64,000 bases of DNA. Origin: an uncultured Oscillibacter sp. GTDB taxonomy: Bacteria; Bacillota; Clostridia; Oscillospirales; Oscillospiraceae. The translations under genes were made by a program, and so were the position numbers. Numbering within the stretch: position 1 is the first letter of the stretch; each line of letters begins with the position of its first letter. Below, piece after piece: positions 47,506 through 56,477 of the stretch. The notes below the pieces were generated by a model. The model was given only the letters and a program-made list of their open reading frames with translations. It had not been told where the DNA came from and searched no databases. The DNA lies in assembly GCA_947365245.1 (NCBI GenBank), contig CANAWG010000006.1:1-64000 (forward strand), written 5' to 3'.

Positions 47506-48252
47506 CTATCCTATTTTGCTGTATTGTTCCCCATCCACCGGCTCGCACCATTCGGTACGGGAATCTTCGCCGGGGACCTCGAGGGCCAGATGCTGAAACC
47601 AGGAATCCCGGGCCGCGCCGTGCCAGTGCTTCACTCCGGCCGGAATGTTTACCACATCGCCGGGACACAGCGCCCGCGCCTCCCGGCCCCACTCCTGATA
47701 CCAGCCCCGGCCGCCGACGCAGATCAGCATCTGCCCGCCGCCCTTGGAGGCGTGGTGGATATGCCAGTTGTTCCGGCATCCGGGTTCAAAGGTCACGTTG
47801 AACACCGGCACCTGCCGGGTGGACAGCGGGGCAAGGTAGCTCTGTCCAATAAAATACTGTGCAAACGCGTCGTTTTTCTCCCCCACGGGAAAAGCGGAGA
47901 GGCCGGCGGGATCGGTCGCTGCATCCTCGCCGTCTCCATAGACCTCCCGAATCAGCGGGAAGGTGCTCCACGCCTTGGGCCAGCCGCAGTAAAAGGCCAG
48001 CTGCGTCACGATCTCCACGGCCTCCTGTTTGGTGATGCCGTGGGTCTTGCCCAGATTCAAATGGGACTTGAGCTGGGGATACAGGCCCGCCGAGAACAGC
48101 GCCGCAATGGTAATCATGCTGCGGTCCCGGAGAGAGAGCTGCTCCTCCCGGGACCACACCTCGCCAAAGAGAACATCGTCGTTCAGCTGCGCGAATTGGG
48201 GTGCGAGATCGCCCAGATTATCCCGGCCCGCCGTCTGCTTTTTCGCCGTCAT
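47506..48252 (-). CDS. Carboxymuconolactone decarboxylase (AhpD-like)-cupin fusion protein
   Basis: N-terminal DVLFGEVWSREEQLSLRDRSMITIAALFSAGLYPQLKSHL...GITKQEAVEIVTQLAFYCGWPKAWSTF; C-terminal cupin NVTFEPGCRNNWHIHHASKGGGQ. Confidence 0.93.
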   Translation of the reverse strand: MTAKKQTAGRDNLGDLAPQFAQLNDDVLFGEVWSREEQLSLRDRSMITIAALFSAGLYPQLKSHLNLGKTHGITKQEAVEIVTQLAFYCGWPKAWSTFPLIREVYGDGEDAATDPAGLSAFPVGEKNDAFAQYFIGQSYLAPLSTRQVPVFNVTFEPGCRNNWHIHHASKGGGQMLICVGGRGWYQEWGREARALCPGDVVNIPAGVKHWHGAARDSWFQHLALEVPGEDSRTEWCEPVDGEQYSKIG

Positions 48253-48285
48253 TGTGATTCCTCCTGTATGTTGTAATGGATTTGA

Positions 48286-49731
48286 TTATAGAGAGACCGC
48301 GGAGCAGCGGAACCAGAAGCAGGTCAGCCCGTCCCGGCAGTCCACACCGCAGGTCATACCGTGGGCGTCCAGGATCGTTTTGACGATGGACAGGCCGATG
48401 CCCGTTCCCTGCCGCCGTCCGGCCTGGTGCTGGCTGCGCTGGTAACGCTCCCAGATAATCGCGCGGTCCTCCTCCGGGATCGGCTCACCGGGATTGACCA
48501 CCCGCACCAGACAGCCCTGCCCGTCTTTCGCCACCGAGACGGTAATCGTCTCCCCGTCTCTGGTGTGATTGATGGCGTTATTGAGCAGATTGCGCACCAC
48601 CTGGCTGATCTTCAGGGCGTCCACCTGGACGTTCAGTTCCTCGCCGGGGCCGTCAAAGGACAGCGCAAGGTGATTTTCCTGGGCGCTCTGCTCGCAGCGG
48701 CGCACCTCATTCTCCACGATTTCACATAAATCGTATATCCCCCGGTTCAGCTGGAGACAGCCGGACTGGAGCTGGGAGTAATCCAGAATATCGCTGACCA
48801 TGACGCTCATACGCCTGGCCTCGCTGATGATCAGATTCAGGTTTTCCTCCCGCTGGGCTTCGTCCTTCCAGGTGATGTCCCGCACCATCTCCGCATAGCC
48901 GCCAATGAGAGCCAGCGGGGAGCGCAGCTCGTGGGAGACATTGGCGATGACCTCTTTCCGCAGGACGTCCACCCGCTGGAGAGCCTGCCCCAGCTTCTCC
49001 ACGGAACAGGAGAGCCGGCCGATCTCGTCCCGCCGCTTCAGCCCCGGCTTGGCCGTCAAGTCCCCCGCCGCCAGAGCGTCCACCGTTTTTTTGACGGTCA
49101 GAATGGGGCTGGTGAACAGCTTCGACAGCACCCCCGCCAGAATTGCGGAGATCAGCGTCAGCAGGATCGTGAGCATCACCAGCTGCTGGCGGTTCATGTC
49201 CAGCACGGTATACAGCTCGCTGAAAGAGTGGTAGAGAATCAGGTAGGCGTCGGCGCCGTAGTACCGCACCGGCACGCCCTGCTCGTAGGAGACGATGCGG
49301 TTCCCCTCAACAGTTTCATGGCAGTAGGTCTCTCCCGCCAGAACGGAGGCGTAGTTTTCCCCGTCCGCGATCCGCTCCCACACCAAAATGTCCGTGCGGT
49401 TTTCCCTCAAATCAATCGGGTGTCCCAGGGTATAGAGGTCGATCAGCTGGCCGCTACCGTTGACAATCAGCAGTTTTCCGTCCGCCGCGTGGCTGAGGGA
49501 GGAGAGAAGCTGCTCATTATAGGCCAGATCCTCCGTTTTCAAGTCGTCCAGCACCGCCTCCACCTGGGCCTGCACCTCTGAGATATTGGATTCGATGTAG
49601 TTGCGCTCCATGAAATGGATCTGGAAGATCCACATAAAGGCCACTGTCACCAGCACCAGCACCATCATGATCCCCCACAGGAGAATCGCCATGCTGACGC
49701 AGCGGCAGTTCTTCTTATTCTCTGTACTCAA
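48286..49731 (-). CDS. Sensor histidine kinase (HAMP, HisKA, HATPase)
   Basis: NVSHELRSPLALIGGYAEMV, NNAINHT, GTGIGLSIVKTI. Confidence 0.95.
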   Translation of the reverse strand: MSTENKKNCRCVSMAILLWGIMMVLVLVTVAFMWIFQIHFMERNYIESNISEVQAQVEAVLDDLKTEDLAYNEQLLSSLSHAADGKLLIVNGSGQLIDLYTLGHPIDLRENRTDILVWERIADGENYASVLAGETYCHETVEGNRIVSYEQGVPVRYYGADAYLILYHSFSELYTVLDMNRQQLVMLTILLTLISAILAGVLSKLFTSPILTVKKTVDALAAGDLTAKPGLKRRDEIGRLSCSVEKLGQALQRVDVLRKEVIANVSHELRSPLALIGGYAEMVRDITWKDEAQREENLNLIISEARRMSVMVSDILDYSQLQSGCLQLNRGIYDLCEIVENEVRRCEQSAQENHLALSFDGPGEELNVQVDALKISQVVRNLLNNAINHTRDGETITVSVAKDGQGCLVRVVNPGEPIPEEDRAIIWERYQRSQHQAGRRQGTGIGLSIVKTILDAHGMTCGVDCRDGLTCFWFRCSAVSL

Positions 49732-50386
49732 ATTTATATCCTACCCCCCACACAGTCTCAATCAATTTCCGATACGGCCCCAGGTGTTCCCGCAGGGCCT
49801 TGACGTGGGTGTCCACCGTTCGGGCGTCCCCGAAGTAGTCAAAGCCCCACACCTGATCCAAAAGCTGATCCCGCGTAAAGACCATGTGCGCATTCTCCGC
49901 CAGCTTCAGCAGGAGGTCAAATTCCTTGGGCGGCAGGCTGACGGCTCTGCCGTCCACCGTCACGGTCCGGGCCTCTTTCCGGATCGTCAGGCCGCCGAAG
50001 GTCAGCCCGGCGGGACGCCTTTGCCCTCCCGCCCGTTTCAGCACCGCCCCCGCACGGGCCATCAGCTCCTTGGGGCTGAAAGGCTTGGAGACATAGTCGT
50101 CCGCCCCCAGATTGAAGCCCAGCAGCTTGTCGTACTCCTCGCCCCGGGCGGTGAGCATGATAACCGGGGCCTGGGTGAACTGCCGCAGCTCCCCCAGGGT
50201 CTCGAAGCCGTCCTTTCCCGGCATCATCACATCCAAAACAATAATGTCGGCCTCCGCCTCCCGGAGCAGGGCCAGCGCCTGGTCCCCGTTCTCCGCCTCC
50301 CGGCATTGGTAATTCTCCATCTGCGCGTAAGTCAGCACCAGCTTGCGCAGGTGGAGATCATCGTCTACGATCAGCATACTTGGCAT
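49715..50386 (-). CDS. OmpR/PhoB-family response regulator
   Basis: MLIVDDDLHLRKLV, IIVLDVMMPGKDGFE, winged-helix C-terminus. Confidence 0.95.
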   Translation of the reverse strand: MPSMLIVDDDLHLRKLVLTYAQMENYQCREAENGDQALALLREAEADIIVLDVMMPGKDGFETLGELRQFTQAPVIMLTARGEEYDKLLGFNLGADDYVSKPFSPKELMARAGAVLKRAGGQRRPAGLTFGGLTIRKEARTVTVDGRAVSLPPKEFDLLLKLAENAHMVFTRDQLLDQVWGFDYFGDARTVDTHVKALREHLGPYRKLIETVWGVGYKFEYRE

Positions 50387-50434
50387 GGAACGCCCCCCTC
50401 TTTTGCCGGTATGATACCACAGGATAGCGTATAG

Positions 50435-50458
50435 TTGTGAGGAAAGTGTGAGGAAATC
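50435..50458 (-). promoter_or_regulatory. CTCACAC-N4-CTCACAA direct repeat upstream of the response regulator
   Basis: Matches 47416-47433 and 54842-54859. Confidence 0.8.
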
Positions 50459-50666
50459 CACAAAAACAAAAAATTTTGTTTGGGAAGTCCCTGCGAAACC
50501 GCAGTCTCCCCATGCTCTTATCGCGCTTCATCCCGGCTTCTTTTGGCAGAAAAATTATTTAATCATTCTCAAACAATTCTAAAACGCCGCAAAAACAATG
50601 GACTGCTATGATAGGCGCATCAAGTAAAGCACAGCTTGAAATCAAAACTTTGGGAGGTTCCCCGAC

Positions 50667-51035
50667 ATGAAGAAGAAAGACTTTGTAACCCTGCTGCTGA
50701 GCACGGTGGGCGGCATCCTGTTTGCCCTGGGTATGTGCATGGCCCTCCTGCCGGAGTGGGGGGCGATGACGCAGGGGATCGTGATCGGCATGATCGGTCT
50801 GGCGGTGCTGCTGGTCATGGTCATGGTGCGCCGCAAGATGGACGGCAAGCCCGCTATCGTGTTCAACGGCAAGGCGATCGCCGTCACTCTCTTTGCCATT
50901 GCCGCGGCCGTGGTGTTCGGTGTCGGTATGTGCATGACGATGGTCTGGAACATGATGGTTCCCGGCATTGTCGTTGGTATTGTCGGCATCGTCCTGCTGC
51001 TCTGCCTCATTCCCATCTGCAGGGGCTTGAAGTAA
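50667..51035 (+). CDS. Four-TM small membrane protein with internal duplication
   Basis: FALGMCMALLPEWGAMTQGIVIGMIGLAVLL / FGVGMCMTMVWNMMVPGIVVGIVGIVLLL. Confidence 0.8.
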   Translation: MKKKDFVTLLLSTVGGILFALGMCMALLPEWGAMTQGIVIGMIGLAVLLVMVMVRRKMDGKPAIVFNGKAIAVTLFAIAAAVVFGVGMCMTMVWNMMVPGIVVGIVGIVLLLCLIPICRGLK

Positions 51036-51066
51036 CAGCACTGTGTGCGGAAAGGAGACGCCCAGC

Positions 51067-51189
51067 ATGAAGAGAGTATTTTCCATCGGTGCGGCGATTG
51101 CCGCTGCCCTCGCCGCAGCTGCCGCCGCCGTCACAGCAGTGATCCATTTTCACAAAAACAACCAAGCAGGAGGCAACACACATGGCTGA
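51067..51189 (+). CDS. 40-aa single-TM peptide
   Basis: MKRVFSIGAAIAAALAAAAAAVTAVIHFHKNNQAGGNTHG; overlaps the start of the next gene. Confidence 0.55.
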   Translation: MKRVFSIGAAIAAALAAAAAAVTAVIHFHKNNQAGGNTHG

Positions 51190-51490
51190 TCTGGAAAAGA
51201 AAACGGAAGAAATCGCGGAGGCCGTCACCGGCGGTTTCCAGAAAATCGAGGACGGCGTTGTCGGCGGCTATCAGAAAATCGAGAGTACCGTTGTCGGTGC
51301 GTATCAGAGCCTGGAGGAGAGGTTTGTCGCCCGCTATCTGCTCCACGAAGGGGAAACCGTGGAGCAGGCCAAGGAGCGGCTGGCCCGGGAGCAGGCCGCC
51401 CGCGAGGAAGCGCGGAGGGCGGAGGCGGAAAAACGCGCCGCGGAGCAAAGGTCGCGAATGGAGGCCGGCAAACATATTGAAAGGCCGTAA
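51182..51490 (+). CDS. Small amphipathic repeat protein
   Basis: GGFQKIEDGVVGGYQKIESTVVGAYQSLEE about 11-residue repeats. Confidence 0.7.
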   Translation: MADLEKKTEEIAEAVTGGFQKIEDGVVGGYQKIESTVVGAYQSLEERFVARYLLHEGETVEQAKERLAREQAAREEARRAEAEKRAAEQRSRMEAGKHIERP

Positions 51491-51502
51491 TGGCCGCCCG
51501 TT

Positions 51503-51533
51503 TGACCCATGCCGCCGCTGACGGCATGGGTCA
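51503..51533 (+). terminator. Terminator TGACCCATGCCG...CGGCATGGGTCA-GCTTTTC
   Basis: Direct reading. Confidence 0.85.
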
Positions 51534-51626
51534 GCTTTTCAAAAAATCCGCAAATCGAGAAAACGCAAACAAAACTTTAACAGTTCTGTGGTACAATGAG
51601 AAAAACAGCTCGCGGAGGTTTGCACT

Positions 51627-52298
51627 ATGTTCAAAATATTGGTTGTCGAGGATGACAGGGACCTGAATCGGGCGGTGTGCGCGTTCCTCAATCAAAGCGG
51701 CTATGAGGCCTCCGGCTGTCTGAACGCCAGTGACGCCTATGACGCGATGTACCGCGGCACCTTTGATTTGATTGTGTCCGACATCATGATGCCCGGTATT
51801 GACGGCTATGAATTCGCCAGGACCGTGCGGGAGCTGGATGAAAACATTCCCATCCTGTTCATGACGGCGCGGGATGACTTCGCCTCCAAGCAGCGGGGCT
51901 ACCGGGCGGGCATTGACGATTACATGGTAAAGCCTATCGACCTGGAGGAGCTGATTCTGCGGATCGGGGCGCTTTTGCGGCGGGCCGGGATCGCCAGCAG
52001 CCGCAGGCTGGAAGTGGGACGGCTGGTACTGGACGCGGAGGAACGCACCGCCCGTCTGGACGGCGAGGAAATCTCCCTTACCATGCGGGAGTTCAATATT
52101 CTCTACAAGCTGCTGTCCTATCCCAGAAAGGCCTTTACCCGCACACAGCTCATGGATGAATTTTGGGACGCGGACACCTCCACCGCGCCAAGAGCGGTAG
52201 ATGTGTATATGACAAAGCTGCGGGATAAGCTGTCCGCCTGCGACGATTTCGAGATCGTCACGGTGCGGGGACTGGGCTATAAGGCGGTGCTGAAATGA
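51627..52298 (+). CDS. OmpR-family response regulator
   Basis: ILVVEDDRDLNRAVCAFLNQSGYEA, LIVSDIMMPGIDGYEF. Confidence 0.95.
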   Translation: MFKILVVEDDRDLNRAVCAFLNQSGYEASGCLNASDAYDAMYRGTFDLIVSDIMMPGIDGYEFARTVRELDENIPILFMTARDDFASKQRGYRAGIDDYMVKPIDLEELILRIGALLRRAGIASSRRLEVGRLVLDAEERTARLDGEEISLTMREFNILYKLLSYPRKAFTRTQLMDEFWDADTSTAPRAVDVYMTKLRDKLSACDDFEIVTVRGLGYKAVLK

Positions 52299-53386
52299 GC
52301 CGGAAGCAAAGCGGGGCGCCGCGCTGGCTGGGTACGCTATGGCAGTATCTTGTGTTTTTCCTGCTGATTGCCTTTGTCGTCACCTGCTGTATGCTGCTGT
52401 TTTTGGAGATCCTGCAGGCCAATATGGAAATGCCGCTGACCCAGGAGATGATCGAAACCGCCGCCAGGCTGACGTTTGGGAATGTGGTGCTGATCAGCTT
52501 TCTCTGCACGGTCATCGACAGCGCGCGGCGGTGGTTCCTGGTGACAAGGCCCGTTCAGCGCATCGCGGACGCCGCCGAAAAAATCATGCGGGGCGATTTT
52601 TCGGTGCGCATCCGGCCGGTTCTCACCATGGGCGGACAGGATGGATTTAACACCATCATTCACGCGTTCAATCGAATGGCCGAGGAGCTCTCCGGCATTG
52701 AGACCCTGCGGACTGATTTTATCTCCAATGTATCCCACGAGCTGAAAACGCCCTTGGCGATCATCCAGAATTACGGGACCATGCTCCAGCAGCCCGGCCT
52801 GGCGGAGGAACAGCGGCGGGAGTACGCAAGGACCATAACAGATGCCTCCCGCCGGCTGGCGGACCTGATTACAAATATCCTGAAACTCAACAAGCTGGAA
52901 AATCAGCAGATTTATCCGGAAAAAGAGGCGTTTGATTTGGGCGAACAGCTTTGCGAGTGTCTTCTGGGGTTTGAGGATATCTGGGAGGAAAAGAACATTG
53001 AGCTGTGCACCGACATTGCGGAAGATGTCATCGTAAAATCAGACCGCTCCCTGTTATCCCTGGTATGGAACAACCTGTTTTCCAACGCCCTCAAATTTAC
53101 CGCGGCGGGGGGCCGCGTCTCTGTCAGCCTGAGGGCGGATGGGGCGCTTGCCGTCGTGCAGATCAGCGACACCGGCTGCGGCATCAGCCCGGACGTGGGG
53201 GCGCACATCTTTGAGAAGTTTTATCAGGGGGACACGTCCCACGCCGCACAGGGAAACGGGCTGGGCCTCGCCCTGGTCAAGCGGGTGATGGACATTGTAG
53301 ACGGCGGTATATCGGTCAGCAGCGAGGTCGGCAGGGGCAGCATTTTTACGGTGACGGTCAGGAGCGCGGAGAATGGAGCTGGCTAA
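52295..53386 (+). CDS. Sensor histidine kinase
   Basis: NVSHELKTPLAIIQNYGTML, NNLFSNALKFT, GNGLGLALVKRVM. Confidence 0.95.
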   Translation: MSRKQSGAPRWLGTLWQYLVFFLLIAFVVTCCMLLFLEILQANMEMPLTQEMIETAARLTFGNVVLISFLCTVIDSARRWFLVTRPVQRIADAAEKIMRGDFSVRIRPVLTMGGQDGFNTIIHAFNRMAEELSGIETLRTDFISNVSHELKTPLAIIQNYGTMLQQPGLAEEQRREYARTITDASRRLADLITNILKLNKLENQQIYPEKEAFDLGEQLCECLLGFEDIWEEKNIELCTDIAEDVIVKSDRSLLSLVWNNLFSNALKFTAAGGRVSVSLRADGALAVVQISDTGCGISPDVGAHIFEKFYQGDTSHAAQGNGLGLALVKRVMDIVDGGISVSSEVGRGSIFTVTVRSAENGAG

Positions 53387-54281
53387 GAAAATTCTGAAAC
53401 GGGTATTTTTCCCGCCGCTCCCTCTCACTGTCTTCATCGCTGTACCGGCCTTTGCCGCGGTGTTTTATGTGCTGGCAAAGGAAATTGGCGGTCCGCCGGC
53501 CTATTTGTCTTATCTCGCCTCCGCCTATGCGCTGACGATATTGGTGCTGGGGCTTCCGGGCGCTGTTCGCTCCGCCCGCCGCTGGACGGATTGTCACCCT
53601 TTGGCAAAAAAAATACGGAGCATCCCCCTGAGCCGCCGCTATGTCGAGGATATAACCTTCCGTACAGAGGTATCTTTGGGCGTCGGATTTGCCGTCAATC
53701 TGCTGTATATCGCAATGAAACTGGTATCCGGCATCTATTACCGCTCAGCCTGGTTGATTGCCCTTGCGGTGTATTATACGCTGCTTGCCGTTATGCGCTT
53801 TCTGCTGCTCTGCCGCAAAAGATGGCCGGAGGGCAGAGCCCGTCAGGAATTGGAGCTGCGCCGGTATCGCCTTTGCGGCTGTGTACTGCTGCTGATGAAC
53901 CTGGCCCTCAGCGGAATTGTCGTTTTCATGGTGCGGTACGACAGGGGCTATCAATATCCGGGAACGCTGATTTACGCCATGGCGGCGTACTCCTTTTATG
54001 CCGTTATCAGCGCCGCAGTCAACGTAATCAAATTTCGCAGGTACGAAAGTCCCATACTCTCAGCGGCAAAGGCGATCAGCCTTGTGGCGGCATTGGTCTC
54101 AATCCTCTCCCTGGAAACCGCCATGCTGGCGCAGTTTGGGAGCGGGGACGACCCGCTGTTCCGAAAAGCCATGACGGGGGCCACGGGAGGCGGCGTCTGC
54201 GTCATGGTATTGGGAACGGCACTGTTTATGATTGTGAAGGCGTCCAGGCAGCTCAGGCAAAGCACTACCCAGAACACTTGA
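53373..54281 (+). CDS. Multi-TM membrane protein of unknown function
   Basis: Overlaps the kinase gene end; hydrophobic segments. Confidence 0.75.
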   Translation: MELAKKILKRVFFPPLPLTVFIAVPAFAAVFYVLAKEIGGPPAYLSYLASAYALTILVLGLPGAVRSARRWTDCHPLAKKIRSIPLSRRYVEDITFRTEVSLGVGFAVNLLYIAMKLVSGIYYRSAWLIALAVYYTLLAVMRFLLLCRKRWPEGRARQELELRRYRLCGCVLLLMNLALSGIVVFMVRYDRGYQYPGTLIYAMAAYSFYAVISAAVNVIKFRRYESPILSAAKAISLVAALVSILSLETAMLAQFGSGDDPLFRKAMTGATGGGVCVMVLGTALFMIVKASRQLRQSTTQNT

Positions 54282-54295
54282 AAGGACAAAACAGG

Positions 54296-54676
54296 ATGGA
54301 AGAAAAACGGGAAACCTTTATCTACACCTACTCCGCCGCCCAGCAGGAGGAGATTAAACGCATCCGGGAAAAATACGCCCCTCCGACCCGGGAGGAGGAT
54401 AAAATGGAGCGGCTGCGGAAGCTGGACAAGGATGTGACAAAGCCCGGTTTGATCGCGGCCCTGGTTGTTGGCATCGTCAGCACATTGGTCATGGGGTTTG
54501 GAATGTGCTGTACGATGGTATGGGGCGAGGGCCTTTTTGTTCCCGGCATTGTGATCGGCGTGATCGGCATCTTTGGCGTATGCGCCGCCTGTCCGCTGTA
54601 TATCCGTGTGACAAGACGGCAGCGGGAGAAGCTGGCTCCCGAAATTATGCGATTAACGGATGAGCTGATGAAATAA
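54296..54676 (+). CDS. Two-TM small membrane protein, paralogous motif to 50667-51035
   Basis: GFGMCCTMVWGEGLFVPGIVIGVIGI. Confidence 0.8.
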   Translation: MEEKRETFIYTYSAAQQEEIKRIREKYAPPTREEDKMERLRKLDKDVTKPGLIAALVVGIVSTLVMGFGMCCTMVWGEGLFVPGIVIGVIGIFGVCAACPLYIRVTRRQREKLAPEIMRLTDELMK

Positions 54677-54819
54677 GTCTCTGTGCGCAAACCGGACATT
54701 TCCCGCTTGGGGGTGTCCGGTTTCATCGTCTCCAATGGCCAAGGCCTTTTCTTACCGGGAGCCTGCCTCACGATCATCACAGCCGGCCCGCATTTTTGCA
54801 GCGGCCTCCACGTGAAATC

Positions 54820-54859
54820 CTCACAAAATCCTGCTTTTTTTCTCACACTTTTCTCACAA
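54820..54859 (+). promoter_or_regulatory. Phased CTCACA direct repeats upstream of the cyclophilin-like lipoprotein
   Basis: CTCACAA at 54820, CTCACAC at 54842, CTCACAA at 54853 (22 and 11 nt). Confidence 0.8.
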
Positions 54860-54939
54860 ATGAACAGTAGAGTGTGACCTGCGAAATTCAAAAGGGCGCA
54901 TGAAAACTCCATAATCAAGCAGAAAGGATTTTGATTTTG

Positions 54940-55905
54940 ATGATGAAACGGAAATTCTATGCCCTGCTCCTGGCAGGAGCGATGATGCTGTCCCTGGCCG
55001 CCTGCGGGTCGAATTCTGCAAGTCCGTCCAGCAGCGAAACGGACGACGGCGCCGGTATTTCCCAGGCCCCCGTCACAGCACCGGACACAGCCCCCGCACA
55101 GACCGGCACAGCTGTCACGGCCGGCGGCCGGACCATCAGGCTGACCCTGGAGGGGGATGCGGGAACCCGGGAGATCACCGCCGCGTTGATGGATACTCCC
55201 GCCGCAGCGGAGTTCGCCGGACATTTCCCCTTCACCGTGGAGATGCACGAACACCTGGACCGGCAGAAAGAGGTCTATCTGGACTTCTCCCTCAGCGAGG
55301 AGAGCCAGACCAACAGCGTCCATGAGTATGAGATCGGCGATATTGTCTACTGGCATCCCGGTCCCACGATGGGCATCTTTCACGCCCACGATGGCCGCTC
55401 CATCAGCGCCGGCGTGGAAGTTCTGGCCAAGCTGGACGAGGGGGGCGTTGAGGCGATTGCCTCCTACGCCGACCTTGTGAGCGTGACCTTCGAGATGGCG
55501 GAAAGCGGAAACAGCGTCCCCGCCGGAGCGCAGCTGGAGATCGCTCTGTCCGGCGCGGAGGGTGACCACACAATCACCGCCGCTCTGCTGGATACCCCCG
55601 CCGCCGCGGAATTTGCCGCTCACCTTCCGCTGTCCTTTCACATGACGGACTACGCCAATCGGGAAAAACACGCCCACATGGACTTCTCCATTGACGATTC
55701 CCTGCTGGAGAACATCACAGTGGACTATGCAATTGGGGACATTATCTACTATCCCCCCGGCCCCACCTACGCCATATATTACGACCACGACGGCCGCACC
55801 ATCGCCGCAGGGATGGAGGTTATCGCCCGGATGGATCAGGCGGGGATTGATGCGCTGGGATCTTATGCCAACGATGTGGATGTAACGGTCTCCCTCGTCA
55901 GCTGA
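54940..55905 (+). CDS. Lipoprotein with two tandem cyclophilin-like-fold domains
   Basis: Lipobox LAACGS; two homologous halves (ITAALMDTPAAAEFAGHFPFTVEMHEH... / ITAALLDTPAAAEFAAHLPLSFHMTDY...). Confidence 0.88.
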   Translation: MMKRKFYALLLAGAMMLSLAACGSNSASPSSSETDDGAGISQAPVTAPDTAPAQTGTAVTAGGRTIRLTLEGDAGTREITAALMDTPAAAEFAGHFPFTVEMHEHLDRQKEVYLDFSLSEESQTNSVHEYEIGDIVYWHPGPTMGIFHAHDGRSISAGVEVLAKLDEGGVEAIASYADLVSVTFEMAESGNSVPAGAQLEIALSGAEGDHTITAALLDTPAAAEFAAHLPLSFHMTDYANREKHAHMDFSIDDSLLENITVDYAIGDIIYYPPGPTYAIYYDHDGRTIAAGMEVIARMDQAGIDALGSYANDVDVTVSLVS

Positions 55906-56305
55906 GCGGATCGATGTACCCATCGTTTTCCGAGAAATTCCTCAATATTCATCAGTTTGCCTCTGCGGAGCAGTCCAGATAAGCAGCAGGTTCTGTCTTG
56001 AAACGCTCCGCGGAATCAAAGCTCTGCGGGCAGAACAGCTCTGATTTGAGAAGCTCTCAATTACAACGTTATCCGGACAATGGCCTCTCCGGATCATACT
56101 CTGCCGGATTTTCGGCGTCGACGGTTATTTGCGGCGGGCCGCGCCGTCCACGGCGCGGATGCCCTTTCCGCGCTGCGGAACCGGCCGCAGGTCCCGCCGG
56201 AACCGCCTCGTCCTTTGAGTCGGACTTCCCTGGGCAGGAGCTCTTATCCAAAGTCGAATTCGCTTTGGCCGAACTCAAATAACGGAAATCGGATAGAGGG
56301 CGGAG

Positions 56306-56354
56306 AAAGCGAAAACTCCGGCGGGAAATTTGATCCCGCCGGAGTTTTCGCTTT
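56306..56354. terminator. Perfect 21-bp stem hairpin AAAGCGAAAACTCCGGCGGGA-N7-TCCCGCCGGAGTTTTCGCTTT
   Basis: Direct reading. Confidence 0.88.
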
Positions 56355-56477
56355 GCAGCGCCGGAATAGCGAATACGATATATCCGTGCTTTTTGACGGT
56401 ATCCGGATCTGCTCAATCCATCATCATCCGCCGGAGCTCCCCTCCCTGTTCAGCGCTTTCGCTCCGGTCTGCCGGAG

